Shown here one piece after another: positions 49,878 through 59,395 of a DNA stretch of 64,000 bases (positions are counted from its first letter, which is position 1; each line of letters begins with the position of its first letter). Source of the stretch: Pseudomonas cremoricolorata (GTDB lineage: Bacteria > Pseudomonadota > Gammaproteobacteria > Pseudomonadales > Pseudomonadaceae); NCBI RefSeq assembly GCF_000759535.1, contig NZ_CP009455.1, forward strand, positions 3,224,001 to 3,288,000, read 5' to 3'. The notes below the pieces were generated by a model, which was not told the DNA's origin, made no database searches, and was given only the letters and a program-made list of their open reading frames with translations. The position numbers and the translations under genes are program-made.

Positions 49878-50321
49878 ATGGGCATTACCATTGCCAAGAA
49901 ACCCGAGCTTGACGTGAACGGCGAGCGTTGGGTGCAGATCGCACCGGGCGCCGAGATTCTGGTCGGCTCGATCGCCAACCCCATCTACAAGTCGCACCAG
50001 GCGCTGGTGCGCCGGCACTTGGCCGCGATCAACCAGCAGGCGGGCATCGGCACCGACGAGTTCACAATCGCCGCGCTGCCTGAAGCCGCCAGCGAGACCG
50101 ACGACGATCTGTTCATCGATCTGGCCTCGCGCCACCTGATCAAGGACTGGAAGGGCATCGACGAGGAGGCCAACCCGGGCGTCCCCGCGCCGTACACCCC
50201 CGAACGTTGCCGTGCACTGATCGAGCAGATGCCTGAAGTTTACTTCCTGGCTCTGCGCACTGCTGTGGACATCGCCAAGCGGGTAGAGCAGCAGGCGGTG
50301 GCCACCGCGGAAAAGCCCTAG
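49878..50321 (+). CDS. tail assembly chaperone, gpG-like
   Basis: ATG 49878 (MGITIAKKPELDVNGERWVQ) gives 147 aa. It lies between tail tube and tape measure genes, as in lambda. A -1 frameshift near the end makes the longer form annotated separately. Confidence 0.75.
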   Translation: MGITIAKKPELDVNGERWVQIAPGAEILVGSIANPIYKSHQALVRRHLAAINQQAGIGTDEFTIAALPEAASETDDDLFIDLASRHLIKDWKGIDEEANPGVPAPYTPERCRALIEQMPEVYFLALRTAVDIAKRVEQQAVATAEKP

Positions 50322-50686
50322 CGGCATATCGCTGGGGGCGGGAGTGGACTGGTCCTGGCGCCGAGAAGAAACGCCATCAGCATGAGCGACTGGTAGGCAT
50401 GGTGCCAGAAGCGCCAGAGATAGACGGCGTGGTCGCCCAGATACTGGAAGCCTATGGCTGGATCAGTCGAACACGTCAGTACGTGGGCATGGCAGGTGCT
50501 CCGGCGCCAATATCTCCGATGTCGATTGGCGACTATCTGGACCGCTACCCTTCAGCGATATGCCGCGAGGAGTTCGAGGCAGGGATCTTCGCCATCGATG
50601 ACGAGTTCCGTAGGCAGTGGGATGAGCAGCAGGAGAAGGAAAGAAAGGGCGACGGGATTTCGCGATCAATAGCCGGCAGGCGATGA
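49878..50686 (+). CDS. gpGT-like fusion via -1 programmed frameshift
   Basis: The G frame ends GCG GAA AAG CCC TAG. The -1 frame is open from before this point through 50686 with no stop. Slipping on AAG (50313-50315) yields the join 49878..50315, 50315..50686: ...EKALAAYRWGREWTGPGA and on through LVGMVPEAPEIDG. The T part is about 124 aa. The site GGAAAAG is a non-perfect heptamer but ends with the slippery AAAAG. The fusion binds the tape measure during tail assembly. Confidence 0.7.
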
Positions 50687-50737
50687 CTCCCTAGGCATCC
50701 AATGATAAATTGGGATTCCTAACACGGAGATTAGCCA

Positions 50738-51058
50738 ATGCTTGATACCGGTACAGCCGGCGCTTTGATGCTCGGGATTATGGGTTTTGTTATCTACTTT
50801 TTGCCAACTATCAATGCGAAAAGCAGGAAGCATCCAAATCGAGGAAGCATCTTTGCCCTCAATCTGTTTCTCGGCTGGACCCTTATCGGATGGGTTGCAG
50901 CTGTAGTCTGGTCCGCCTCATCAATAAACAAAGATGTGAAGCAAATGCCTGGATCGAGTAAATATAAGGATCTAGATAGGCTGGTATCTATGAAAGAGCG
51001 CGGACATATCACAGATGATGAGTTCGAAATAGAGAAAAAGAAGCTCCTAGGGGGCTAA
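50738..51058 (+). CDS. superinfection-immunity (Imm-type) membrane protein with SHOCT domain
   Basis: The 106-aa product has two membrane segments (MLGIMGFVIYFLPTINAKSR, GSIFALNLFLGWTLIGWVAA) in the Imm pattern of superinfection-immunity proteins. A C-terminal SHOCT motif follows (DLDRLVSMKERGHITDDEFE). It is AT-richer than its neighbours and ends in its own terminator, marks of a moron. Imm proteins block DNA entry of related phages at the membrane. Confidence 0.72.
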   Translation: MLDTGTAGALMLGIMGFVIYFLPTINAKSRKHPNRGSIFALNLFLGWTLIGWVAAVVWSASSINKDVKQMPGSSKYKDLDRLVSMKERGHITDDEFEIEKKKLLGG

Positions 51059-51072
51059 AGGAACAAAAAATC

Positions 51073-51096
51073 AAACCCGCTTCAAGCGGGTTTTTT
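51073..51096 (+). terminator. terminator after the Imm moron
   Basis: AAACCCGCTT, 2 nt, AAGCGGGTTT with a T-run. Confidence 0.85.
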
Positions 51097-51114
51097 AATG
51101 CCCGGAGAAAAGCG

Positions 51115-54100
51115 ATGTCGCAGGAATCACGCCTATCGATAACCATCGACTCGAGGCCCGCCAAGAAGAATGCTGACGATCTCAGCCAGGCACTGGAAAG
51201 GGTAGAGCAGACCGGTGACGATGCGGCATCTTCTGCTCAGCACCTCAGCCAAGTATCTGTCACCCTTGGGTCTAGCCTAGGGAAGATGGCCTCGGCAGCT
51301 AGCCGCGCACTCAGCCAGATTGAAAAATCCTCGGCCTCGACTGATCAGCAGATTGCCGCACTGACTACGCAGGTGGGACGGCTGTCGAGTGGGTTCGGGG
51401 CGTTCTCTGCAACCCAGTCTTCAATCAATGCCCAACTGACAAGGCTCGCATCTTCGCTTGAGCAATGCGCCAGCGGGTCTCGGCAGGCAGAAACGTCCAT
51501 GGACGGACTGGCGCGCAGCTCTCGCGCAGCGGAGCAGTCCGTCGATCAGCAACGTCAAGAACTGGCGCGGCTTATAGGCCAGATCAACCCAACAGTTGCC
51601 GCGCTCGACCGCCTGGATACCATGCAGGATCGCTTGCGACGGTATCGAGATACCGGGCTGATCGATAGGGACACCTATCGTGAGTACACTCAGCGCATTG
51701 AAACCATGCGCGAGGCCGTGGGTGAAACTGCCGAAGGGATGAACAGAGCAGGAATGTCCGCGCGAGCTTATAACGCCGCACTGCGCGGACTGCCGGCGCA
51801 GTTCACAGACATAGCAGTAAGCCTTCAAGCCGGGCAAGCGCCACTGACAGTTTTCCTTCAGCAGGGTGGGCAGCTCAAGGATATGTTCGGAGGCATCGGT
51901 CCCGCAGCGCGCGCCATGGGCGGATACATACTCGGCTTAATAAATCCATTCACATTGGCTGCGGCAGCCGCAGCGACGTTAGCGATAGTCTTCTATGACG
52001 CCGAAAAAACCATCGGCGCCTTCAACAAATCTTTGTATTCTGGGGCGGCAAACTCTGGCCAGACGGTTGAGGGGATGGCCAGGATCGCCCTCTCTGTGGC
52101 AGAGCTTACTGGCAGCATTTCTGAAGCCAGAGATGCTGTTATGGCGCTTGCCGCCTCAGGTAAATCAGGAGAGATTCAATTCAAGAATCTAGCCCAGGCA
52201 GCTGCAGCTGTAGGCCAATTCACCGGACAAAGCGCGGCTGAAGTTGCAAAATCATTCGGCTCATTAGGAGATAGCGCGACTAAGGCTGCTCAGAAGATTA
52301 GTCAGCAATACGGTCTGATAGCCGCCGAACAATATGAATTAATCCGGTCGCTTGAGGAGCAGGGCAGGACTGAGGAGGCAAATGATAAGCTCAGCGAGTC
52401 TCTAAACTCTAATGCACAGGCAAGGCTACGTCAGTACCGACAATCTCTTTCTGAGGTTGAGAAGGATTGGAATTCCATAGGTACAGCCATAAGCAATGCC
52501 TATACGAAAGTAAAGGCAGAGCTATTTCCTGACCAGAACAAAGAAATAGAAATCGCTCAGCGAATTCTTGATAGACGGAAAAACGGTGGGTTCATAGGTG
52601 CTCTATCCAATCTATTCAGCTTTGGAGACAATACAAATCAGGCCCTAAAATCTAAGGTTAAGCTTCTCACTGAAGGCAGGGAGCAGTATGCAAAGGCAGC
52701 ACAAGAAGCGGCAGCAGAAACAAGAGCAAACCAGGAAAGAATAGATGCAGAGGGTCGCTGGGAAAGCTCACAGCTCGAATATCTGGACAAGCAGTCTAAG
52801 AAAAGAAAGGAGATTGCCGATGCTAGAGAGTTGGGGCTCAAGGCCGGCCGAAGCGAAGAAGAAATAGCCAAGCGCATTTCTGCTATCGAAGAAAAGTACG
52901 CTGACAAGCGAAAGCCTAAAAAACCCAAGACGCCACGGGAAGACAACCGCGGCGTATCCGAAGCAGAAAACACCTTCTCCCGTCTCTATGGCCAGTATGA
53001 TCCGGCTGCTCAAGCGGCAAGAGATCTCGCCAAAGAGCAGGGTCAGCTCGATCTGGCTTTGAGCAAAGGCAGGATCACGCAGGAGGAGTATGGCAAGGCG
53101 CTGGCGCAGGCCTCGACCAACTATGCCGCCGCGATCAAGGGCGCCCAAGGCTTGACAGCAGTCGAGCAATACCGCGCCCAACTGCAGCGTCAGCTGGTCA
53201 ACGAGCAGACCCAGTACCAGTTGGATGCCGCAAGTGTTGGGATGGGCGACTTGCAAGCCTCGCGCATGCAGCAACGCCTCAATCTGGAGATGCAGACGAA
53301 TGACCGTCTGCTGCAACTACAGACGGAGCTGGCAACTGCTTCTGACGAAAAGCAGAGGCAGGCGCTGCAGGGCCAGATCAATGCGATCAACGAGTTCCTG
53401 CCCCAGCAAGTTGCAGCAATGCAGGCCGGCTGGGCGCAGATGGATCAGGCCATGCTCAACCCTATCAACGGGTGGACTGCGGCAGTCCAAAACTTCGGCA
53501 ACCAGGCTCGTGATATCGCAGGGCAAACCCAGTCAATCTTCTCGAGCGCGTTCAATACGATTTCGACCGATGTGACCGACGCGATCATGAACGGGCAGCT
53601 TTCGTTCAGCACCCTCGGCAACATCGCTCGAAACGTGGCGCGGGACATCATCTCCGGGTTTGTAAAAATCGGAGTTCAGATGGCGGTGAACGCTGCCCTG
53701 AACGCGACTCTTGGCGCGGCTGCGGCAGGCGAGAACATTGTTCTTGCAGGCACCACAGCGGCTGCCTGGGCGCCAGCTGCTGCAATGGCCTCCCTGGCAA
53801 CCCTTGGCACCAACTCCGTGCCTGCCGCCGCCGCGCTGACCTCAACGACTGCACTTGCAAGCACGCTGGCTGTGATACCTGGATTCGCCACGGGCGGCCT
53901 TGTGTCTGGGGCGGGAACTGGCACTTCGGACAGCATCATGGCCCGCCTAAGTGATGGTGAGTTTGTGGTGAACGCATCGGCTACCAAAAGGAATCGAGCG
54001 CTCTTGGAGGCCATCAACTCAAACGAGCGCATCTCACCGGCTGGCATGTCGAGAACGACAAGCTCGGCCCAGGCATCTGGCGGCCCTAGCGCTTACGGCA

Positions 54101-54303
54101 TCAATCAAAACATCAACATCATCAATCAGCACACCGGCGCTCAAGTTGAGGCGCGCAGGATGCCGAATGGCGATGTTGAGGTGATCATCCAAGAGGCCGT
54201 GAAGCGGTCGGTGGATGAAGTTGCCGGCCAGCTATCCAACGGATATGGGCCGGTAGTTGATGCCGGCGTAGGTGCATACAAGTGGCGCCGTCCTGGCGAA
54301 TAA
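51115..54303 (+). CDS. tail length tape measure protein
   Basis: The 1062-aa product is helical in its N-terminal half, with coiled coils and many Gln/Ser. A typical TMP segment reads GLPAQFTDIAVSLQAGQAPL, TVFLQQGGQLKDMFGGIG. Hydrophobic C-terminal stretches (VKIGVQMAVNAALNATLGAA) and FATGGLVSGAGTGTSDSIMA follow. Its length sets tail length. The middle (about 51940-53000) is markedly AT-richer than both ends, as if exchanged by recombination. Confidence 0.88.
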   Translation: MSQESRLSITIDSRPAKKNADDLSQALERVEQTGDDAASSAQHLSQVSVTLGSSLGKMASAASRALSQIEKSSASTDQQIAALTTQVGRLSSGFGAFSATQSSINAQLTRLASSLEQCASGSRQAETSMDGLARSSRAAEQSVDQQRQELARLIGQINPTVAALDRLDTMQDRLRRYRDTGLIDRDTYREYTQRIETMREAVGETAEGMNRAGMSARAYNAALRGLPAQFTDIAVSLQAGQAPLTVFLQQGGQLKDMFGGIGPAARAMGGYILGLINPFTLAAAAAATLAIVFYDAEKTIGAFNKSLYSGAANSGQTVEGMARIALSVAELTGSISEARDAVMALAASGKSGEIQFKNLAQAAAAVGQFTGQSAAEVAKSFGSLGDSATKAAQKISQQYGLIAAEQYELIRSLEEQGRTEEANDKLSESLNSNAQARLRQYRQSLSEVEKDWNSIGTAISNAYTKVKAELFPDQNKEIEIAQRILDRRKNGGFIGALSNLFSFGDNTNQALKSKVKLLTEGREQYAKAAQEAAAETRANQERIDAEGRWESSQLEYLDKQSKKRKEIADARELGLKAGRSEEEIAKRISAIEEKYADKRKPKKPKTPREDNRGVSEAENTFSRLYGQYDPAAQAARDLAKEQGQLDLALSKGRITQEEYGKALAQASTNYAAAIKGAQGLTAVEQYRAQLQRQLVNEQTQYQLDAASVGMGDLQASRMQQRLNLEMQTNDRLLQLQTELATASDEKQRQALQGQINAINEFLPQQVAAMQAGWAQMDQAMLNPINGWTAAVQNFGNQARDIAGQTQSIFSSAFNTISTDVTDAIMNGQLSFSTLGNIARNVARDIISGFVKIGVQMAVNAALNATLGAAAAGENIVLAGTTAAAWAPAAAMASLATLGTNSVPAAAALTSTTALASTLAVIPGFATGGLVSGAGTGTSDSIMARLSDGEFVVNASATKRNRALLEAINSNERISPAGMSRTTSSAQASGGPSAYGINQNINIINQHTGAQVEARRMPNGDVEVIIQEAVKRSVDEVAGQLSNGYGPVVDAGVGAYKWRRPGE

Positions 54304-54399
54304 CGAGAAGCGGGCGAGCGGGCTCAGGCGCTTGAAGCGGCCACAACCTGAAACGCCCTGGCTCATAACTAGAGATCATCAGCCTCAAGAGGGATTCAC

Positions 54400-54579
54400 A
54401 TGGAAAAGCATCACGAAGAGCTGGGTTCGCATCAAGGTTCCGCTCCTAAGACGAGGCTGAGGCCTATTGACTGGGAAAAAATTGAGCAGTCGCGGCAAGA
54501 ACATGTAAGGCAAGCCGAGCTGCTGGAGCGCAGGCTTGCCCGCATCGAAGATCAGATAGGGCTGAAGCCGCTGACCTAG
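54400..54579 (+). CDS. phage protein of unknown function, 59 aa
   Basis: MEKHHEELGSHQGSAPKTRL precedes a helix (LLERRLARIEDQIGLKPLT). AGAGGGA precedes the start. Its stop overlaps the convergent gene by 4 nt. Confidence 0.55.
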   Translation: MEKHHEELGSHQGSAPKTRLRPIDWEKIEQSRQEHVRQAELLERRLARIEDQIGLKPLT

Positions 54580-54833
54580 CGCTTGATTGATTTTCCCTCG
54601 GCCACTGCCTTTATCAAGGCTATGTCCGACTCGATTCCTCCGGTCAGTATCATCGATCTGGCTTCGGTTATCGCCGCCTCAACAGCGACTGCTACCGCTT
54701 CCTCACCTCCCGCCGCCCTGACTTGTTGGCAAAGCCCGGACACCAGGCATGTGAGCGAGGCGATCTCTTTGTCCATCCGCTCGAGCATCTTTCGGGCATC
54801 AATTTCGAAATCTGATGGGTTGTCGTAGCTCAT
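54576..54833 (-). CDS. phage protein encoded against the late operon, 85 aa
   Basis: MSYDNPSDFEIDARKMLERM continues as a helical protein (VEAAITEARSMILTGGIESD). AGGGA lies before the start. It is the only minus-strand gene in the tail region, probably with its own promoter. Function unknown. Confidence 0.5.
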   Translation of the reverse strand: MSYDNPSDFEIDARKMLERMDKEIASLTCLVSGLCQQVRAAGGEEAVAVAVEAAITEARSMILTGGIESDIALIKAVAEGKSIKR

Positions 54834-54938
54834 CGTCTATCCCTGTTGGTTTGGTTTGAATCCCCGCCGGCTCCTACACCTTGGGGATTCAGGAGGATAG
54901 ACAGAGCAGTGACGATCAGCCATCACACAGGAGCGGCA

Positions 54939-55409
54939 ATGATTCAGTACCCGGCGCAATTGCCACTCCCACTTCAGGAGGGATATGGGCTCAGCACTGT
55001 TGATCCTATGATGGCAACGCGATTGGTAACCGGACGGACCCGGTATCGTGTTGTTCACGACTATGTCCCGACCGAGGCGCGATTCAACTTCAACTTCAGC
55101 CAGAAGGAGGCGGCGCTCTTCGAGGGATGGTATGTCTACGAGCTGAAAAACGGCATCGAATGGTTCGAGATGGACCTGCAGACGCCGTTGGGCATGAAGA
55201 AATGCAGGGCGCACTTCAAGGGCATTCCTCAAGGCGGTGAGCTGACACAGATCACCCGCTGGCGATATTCGGCTGTGATCGAGCTGCGCGAGCGCCCGAT
55301 CTATACCGAGGAAGAATACCTGGGCGCAATCATCGACATGCCGCTCGACCAATTCACCACTGAGTTCCAGAACATCCTGGAGAAATGGCATACGGGGTAC
55401 TTCGGATGA
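54939..55409 (+). CDS. minor tail protein, 156 aa
   Basis: The start 54939 (MIQYPAQLPLPLQEGYGLST) has AGGAG upstream. Residues RYRVVHDYVPTEARFNFNFS and EWFEMDLQTPLGMKKCRAHF resemble phage tail-tip components. It overlaps the next gene by 4 nt. Confidence 0.65.
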   Translation: MIQYPAQLPLPLQEGYGLSTVDPMMATRLVTGRTRYRVVHDYVPTEARFNFNFSQKEAALFEGWYVYELKNGIEWFEMDLQTPLGMKKCRAHFKGIPQGGELTQITRWRYSAVIELRERPIYTEEEYLGAIIDMPLDQFTTEFQNILEKWHTGYFG

Positions 55410-55900
55410 ATCCAATCGAAGTGTGCTACGCCTCTAGTGGCGGACCGGACATGATGCTGGTGGACACCATTGAGGTGTGGGAGGAGGGCAGCAGCTTCCG
55501 GCACCTTTATGCCTCTGGATACAGCGACAGGGTGTGCACCACCGAAGACGGCAGGACGCTGACGTTCACTGCGCTGGCCATGGAGCTGGGCTGGCCGAAG
55601 AACGACAACAGCGGCTTCCAAAGCATCATCATCGGCCTGGACAACACCACCGGCGAGCCGCAACTGGCCGTTGAGGCAGCCAGGCGGTCAGGAAACAAGG
55701 TGTGGGGCACTCTGCGCCGTTACCTGGCTGGCGATCTGTCGTTTCCGCAAGAGCGCTTCCGCATGCAGTTGCTGAGCCGCGACTACGAGCCTGACAGCCA
55801 GGTCGCCAAGCTCACCTTCGGATTCTTCGACCTGCTCAACACCACTGGCAACCGCCGCATTCTCACCGCCGAAGACGCCCCAGGCCTCAGGTACACCTAA
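55406..55900 (+). CDS. DUF1833-type minor tail protein, 164 aa
   Basis: MNPIEVCYASSGGPDMMLVD is followed by NTTGEPQLAVEAARRSGNKV and KLTFGFFDLLNTTGNRRILT, typical of DUF1833. The order after tape measure corresponds to lambda M/L. Confidence 0.7.
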   Translation: MNPIEVCYASSGGPDMMLVDTIEVWEEGSSFRHLYASGYSDRVCTTEDGRTLTFTALAMELGWPKNDNSGFQSIIIGLDNTTGEPQLAVEAARRSGNKVWGTLRRYLAGDLSFPQERFRMQLLSRDYEPDSQVAKLTFGFFDLLNTTGNRRILTAEDAPGLRYT

Positions 55901-55902
55901 CC

Positions 55903-56301
55903 ATGATCGAGAAATTCATGCGCGCCCCGTATCGCGAGGGTGCACGGGGGCCTATTGCCTTCGATTGCTGGGGTCTGTGCATCGCTGTTCGCCACCAGGT
56001 GTTCGGCTTGGCGCCGATGCCCAGCCTCGGCGCCGTGGGCAAGAACAGAATCAAGGCCAATACCGAGGCCTATCACGACCTGCGCGGCGGGATGGAAGAG
56101 TGCGCGCCGGAGCCTGCCGCGATTGCGGCGGTTTTCCGGGGCGAGCTCTGCCTGCACGTCGGTGTGGTCGTCGAGAGCGATGGGCGTCTGAAGGTGCTCG
56201 ACACAAACCCCGGAGGCGCCTGCCTGCGGACAACCGGCGAATTCGAAGCCGCTCACCCGAAGGTGGTGTACTACCGTGACCGTCGAATTCTTCCCGAATA
56301 A
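55903..56301 (+). CDS. tail-tip NlpC/P60-like peptidase
   Basis: The 132-aa product has the Cys motif IAFDCWGLC (Cys22) and the His strand LHVGVVV (His85), as in lambda K-type tail proteins. It would cut peptidoglycan peptides during entry. It overlaps the next gene by 26 nt. Confidence 0.75.
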   Translation: MIEKFMRAPYREGARGPIAFDCWGLCIAVRHQVFGLAPMPSLGAVGKNRIKANTEAYHDLRGGMEECAPEPAAIAAVFRGELCLHVGVVVESDGRLKVLDTNPGGACLRTTGEFEAAHPKVVYYRDRRILPE

Positions 56302-59300
56302 GATCAGCGACACCGCACCGATAGGTGTGTGGAAGACCGACCGGCGCATGACGATCGAGGACTGGCTGAAAAGTCAGGCGCCGTCTTACGAACGCCGCGA
56401 AAGCCCGCCGCACAGCGTCATCCTTAACGACGAAATCATCGATCACGCCGACTGGCACAAGGTCAGCTTCAAGCCCTCCGACCTAGTGCAGATATACCGG
56501 GAGCCTAAAGGCACAGACCCGTTCTCGCTCAATCTGGCGCTGTTCGGCGCCGCCAAGCTGGCGCTCAAGGCACTCATGCCGCCCATGCCAGGCCTGCCGA
56601 GCAATGCAGGGTCAGAGCAGGGCGACCCAATCAATGAAGCCAGCGCCAAGGGCAACAAGGTCAAGCTGGGCGAGACAGTCCGGCAGATCGCCGGATACCA
56701 GCGCACCTACCCGTCCTACCTGGCTCAGCCTCGGCGCCGGTATGTCAGCCCACGCGACCAGCGTGTGCAGATGCTGCTCTATCTGGCCGAGGGTGAGCAC
56801 CAGCTCTCCAATGGCCGTGTGGGCGAGACCTTCCTGCTCTCCCTGGGCAGCGACGTCGTCTACAAAATCTATCAGCCAGGCGAAGACCTGTCCGCCGACC
56901 CGGCCCACCTGCTCTGGTACAACGCGCCGGAAGTGGGCGCAAGTTCAAGCGGCGCGGGCGGCCTTGACCTGACTGTCGCGGTCGACCTGACTCGATCCGC
57001 CCAGGCATCTGCCTACCAGTTCAACGGCAACACCATCGGCGTGCCGGCCAACGCCGGCCAGTTCCCGGAGGACTGGACCGACAGCATCATCGTGCGGGTC
57101 GTGGCGCCGTACACCTACACCGTGGTTGATGGTGGCGACGGCCGAGATATCGTGCGCGGGCCGCTGGAGATGCTGAACCCCTACGTCGGGATGTCCATCG
57201 AGGTGGCTGGTGCGAACGCCGGGTACTACGTCATCCACAGTTGGACGCCATACTCGCCTGGAACGCCGGCCAACGCCGGCACCGCCTCGACGCTCACCGG
57301 TTCGTCAGCACCAAGCCGCTACGACTTCAGCACCAGCCCGCTGACGTTCACGCTCTCGCGGGGCGCGTCGAGCTATTCGGTCACCCTCAACACCCAGACC
57401 AACGACCTGGCCGGCCTGGTCACTGAGCTGAACAACCAGCTCGGCAGCACACCAGTTCGGGCTGATCAGGCTGGCGGTCGTCTGCGCTTCATTGAGCAGG
57501 CGCCATTCTCCGGGCAGGCAATCGGCTCGAGCAATGCTGATGTCATCCTTGGCGCGGCACCGGTGGCCACCACCGGCACGGCCACTACCGACGCAGTTCC
57601 TGAGCAGCCAGCACAGATTACGCTGGACTACGAGGGCGGTGCGCCGGTCACCGGCCTGACGCTCGGCCAGGGCCAGGCATCCATCGGCCCGAAGGGTCTG
57701 CGCTATCGCATCACGGCGGCCAGCACTTCGCTGTTACAGCTCGAGCGACTGACCTCATCGGGCAGCACGGACGGAAACTGGCCTGGCTTCAACAACATGG
57801 AGTCGGTGAACGCCTCGCTCACGCTGGACCCATCGAACCTGCAGGGCGGCTACCGTGGGCCTTTTGCCCTGTGCCCGGAAGGCGAGAAGATCACCAAGAT
57901 CGAGTGGTCGGTCACCTACCAGAACGGCCTTCTCGGCATTGGCCGGGAGGGCCAGTTCTACGAGATCCCGGCGTATCACGCGCTGGAATACCGCGACATG
58001 GACATCGCAGGCGACTGGACGGTGATCGAGAAGGAGTGCGTGGGTGGATCTCTGGATGCACAGGGGTTCTCGTTCCAGCAGGACAGCCCTTACCCAATGC
58101 GGGCCGAGGCGCGCATCCGCAAGCTGTTCGTAGATCGCGGCGGAAGGGTGAACGATGAGGCGCGCGACGACGTCACCTGGACCGACTTGCGCGGCCAGTT
58201 GCAAAACTCGCCCACCAGCTACCCGGGCCTGACCGTCATCACCGTGGACATTCGCGGCGGCGACCGGCTGTCCGCCCAATCCGAGAGCCGCATCAGCTTT
58301 GAGTCGGTCAGCATCCTGCCGCGCTTCGAGAACGGTCAGTTCCTGCCCAAAGGGCCTACACGGGATATCGTGCCGTGGTGCTTGGCCAAGCTCTTGGGTC
58401 GGGGCTACACGGTCGATCAGTTGGATCTTCCAGAGTGGTCCGCCTTCCACGCCAAGGCGGTGGCCAGAGGCGACACCTACGACGAGACCATTGACTCGCC
58501 AATGACCGTCAAGGACATGGTCAACAATGCGCTGGCGTGCAGTTTCGGCGAACTGGTCACGTATCGCGGCCTGCTCAGGCCGGTGCGGGACGAGAAGCGC
58601 GAAGTCTTCACCGTCGAGTACGGCCCGAAGACGCAGACCTACTCCCCGCAGAACATGACGCGGATGCTCAAGATCACCGGCCCGATGCCGTCGATCAATG
58701 ACTTCGACGGCGTCGACGTTGAGTACTTCTCGACGAAGACCTGGGCGTGGGAGACGGTCAAGTGTCGGTGGCCAGGCGATCAAGGGTTGAAGGTCGAGAA
58801 GATCAAGCTGCCTGGTGTGGGCGACAAGGCCCGGGCCTGGCGCTTCGGCATGCGCCGCCGAGGTCACCAGAAGTTCCGCACCGACACCTATAGCTGGGAA
58901 ACCGAGCTGGATGGCAGGAACAGCGGCTACCTGACCTTCGCGGCGGTAGCGGACGATCTGCCGAAGGGATGCCAGAGCGCGATTCTTCTGGATTTCCAGG
59001 CCACCCCATCTGGTGTGCTGCTGACCTCGTCGGCGCCGCTGGACTGGGGCGCCGGCGGCGAGCACAGGATCGGCATTCGTCGGCCTGACGGCACGCTGTC
59101 TGGCCCTTACACGGCCACCCGCCAGGGCGACTACGTGGCCCGCGTCGACGCGATCGACTTCACACCGGACGTGGACACGCCGTACGAGCCGCCGCACCTG
59201 CTGTTCGGGCCGGCGACCCGCTGGGCATATCCGGTGCTGATCACCAGCTCCGACCCCGCCAACGGCAACGTCGCGCTTAAAGCCATGCCCTACGACGACC

Positions 59301-59338
59301 GCGTCTACACCTACGACGACCAGTTCCCGCCGGAGTGA
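56276..59338 (+). CDS. tail tip protein J-like (host specificity)
   Basis: The 1020-aa product starts with a GTG. The N-terminal part is MTVEFFPNKISDTAPIGVWK; HSVILNDEIIDHADWHKV and a long central part follow (YEIPAYHALEYRDMDIAGDW, FVDRGGRVNDEARDDVTW). Repeats and phrasing fit TipJ-type tail proteins, which form the tail tip and contact the host receptor. Confidence 0.75.
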   Translation: MTVEFFPNKISDTAPIGVWKTDRRMTIEDWLKSQAPSYERRESPPHSVILNDEIIDHADWHKVSFKPSDLVQIYREPKGTDPFSLNLALFGAAKLALKALMPPMPGLPSNAGSEQGDPINEASAKGNKVKLGETVRQIAGYQRTYPSYLAQPRRRYVSPRDQRVQMLLYLAEGEHQLSNGRVGETFLLSLGSDVVYKIYQPGEDLSADPAHLLWYNAPEVGASSSGAGGLDLTVAVDLTRSAQASAYQFNGNTIGVPANAGQFPEDWTDSIIVRVVAPYTYTVVDGGDGRDIVRGPLEMLNPYVGMSIEVAGANAGYYVIHSWTPYSPGTPANAGTASTLTGSSAPSRYDFSTSPLTFTLSRGASSYSVTLNTQTNDLAGLVTELNNQLGSTPVRADQAGGRLRFIEQAPFSGQAIGSSNADVILGAAPVATTGTATTDAVPEQPAQITLDYEGGAPVTGLTLGQGQASIGPKGLRYRITAASTSLLQLERLTSSGSTDGNWPGFNNMESVNASLTLDPSNLQGGYRGPFALCPEGEKITKIEWSVTYQNGLLGIGREGQFYEIPAYHALEYRDMDIAGDWTVIEKECVGGSLDAQGFSFQQDSPYPMRAEARIRKLFVDRGGRVNDEARDDVTWTDLRGQLQNSPTSYPGLTVITVDIRGGDRLSAQSESRISFESVSILPRFENGQFLPKGPTRDIVPWCLAKLLGRGYTVDQLDLPEWSAFHAKAVARGDTYDETIDSPMTVKDMVNNALACSFGELVTYRGLLRPVRDEKREVFTVEYGPKTQTYSPQNMTRMLKITGPMPSINDFDGVDVEYFSTKTWAWETVKCRWPGDQGLKVEKIKLPGVGDKARAWRFGMRRRGHQKFRTDTYSWETELDGRNSGYLTFAAVADDLPKGCQSAILLDFQATPSGVLLTSSAPLDWGAGGEHRIGIRRPDGTLSGPYTATRQGDYVARVDAIDFTPDVDTPYEPPHLLFGPATRWAYPVLITSSDPANGNVALKAMPYDDRVYTYDDQFPPE

Positions 59339-59355
59339 TTCGGCGCCCGTTCAAG

Positions 59356-59379
59356 AGCCCGCCATGTGCGGGCTTTTTC
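59356..59379 (+). terminator. terminator after tail tip gene
   Basis: AGCCCGC, 5-nt loop, GCGGGCT, then a T-run. Confidence 0.8.
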
Positions 59380-59395
59380 ATTTAAGGAAACCGGA

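Noticed and set aside
57755..59197. 480-aa open frame opposite the tail tip gene
   Set aside because: Antisense shadow with Arg/Val-rich composition and no motif.
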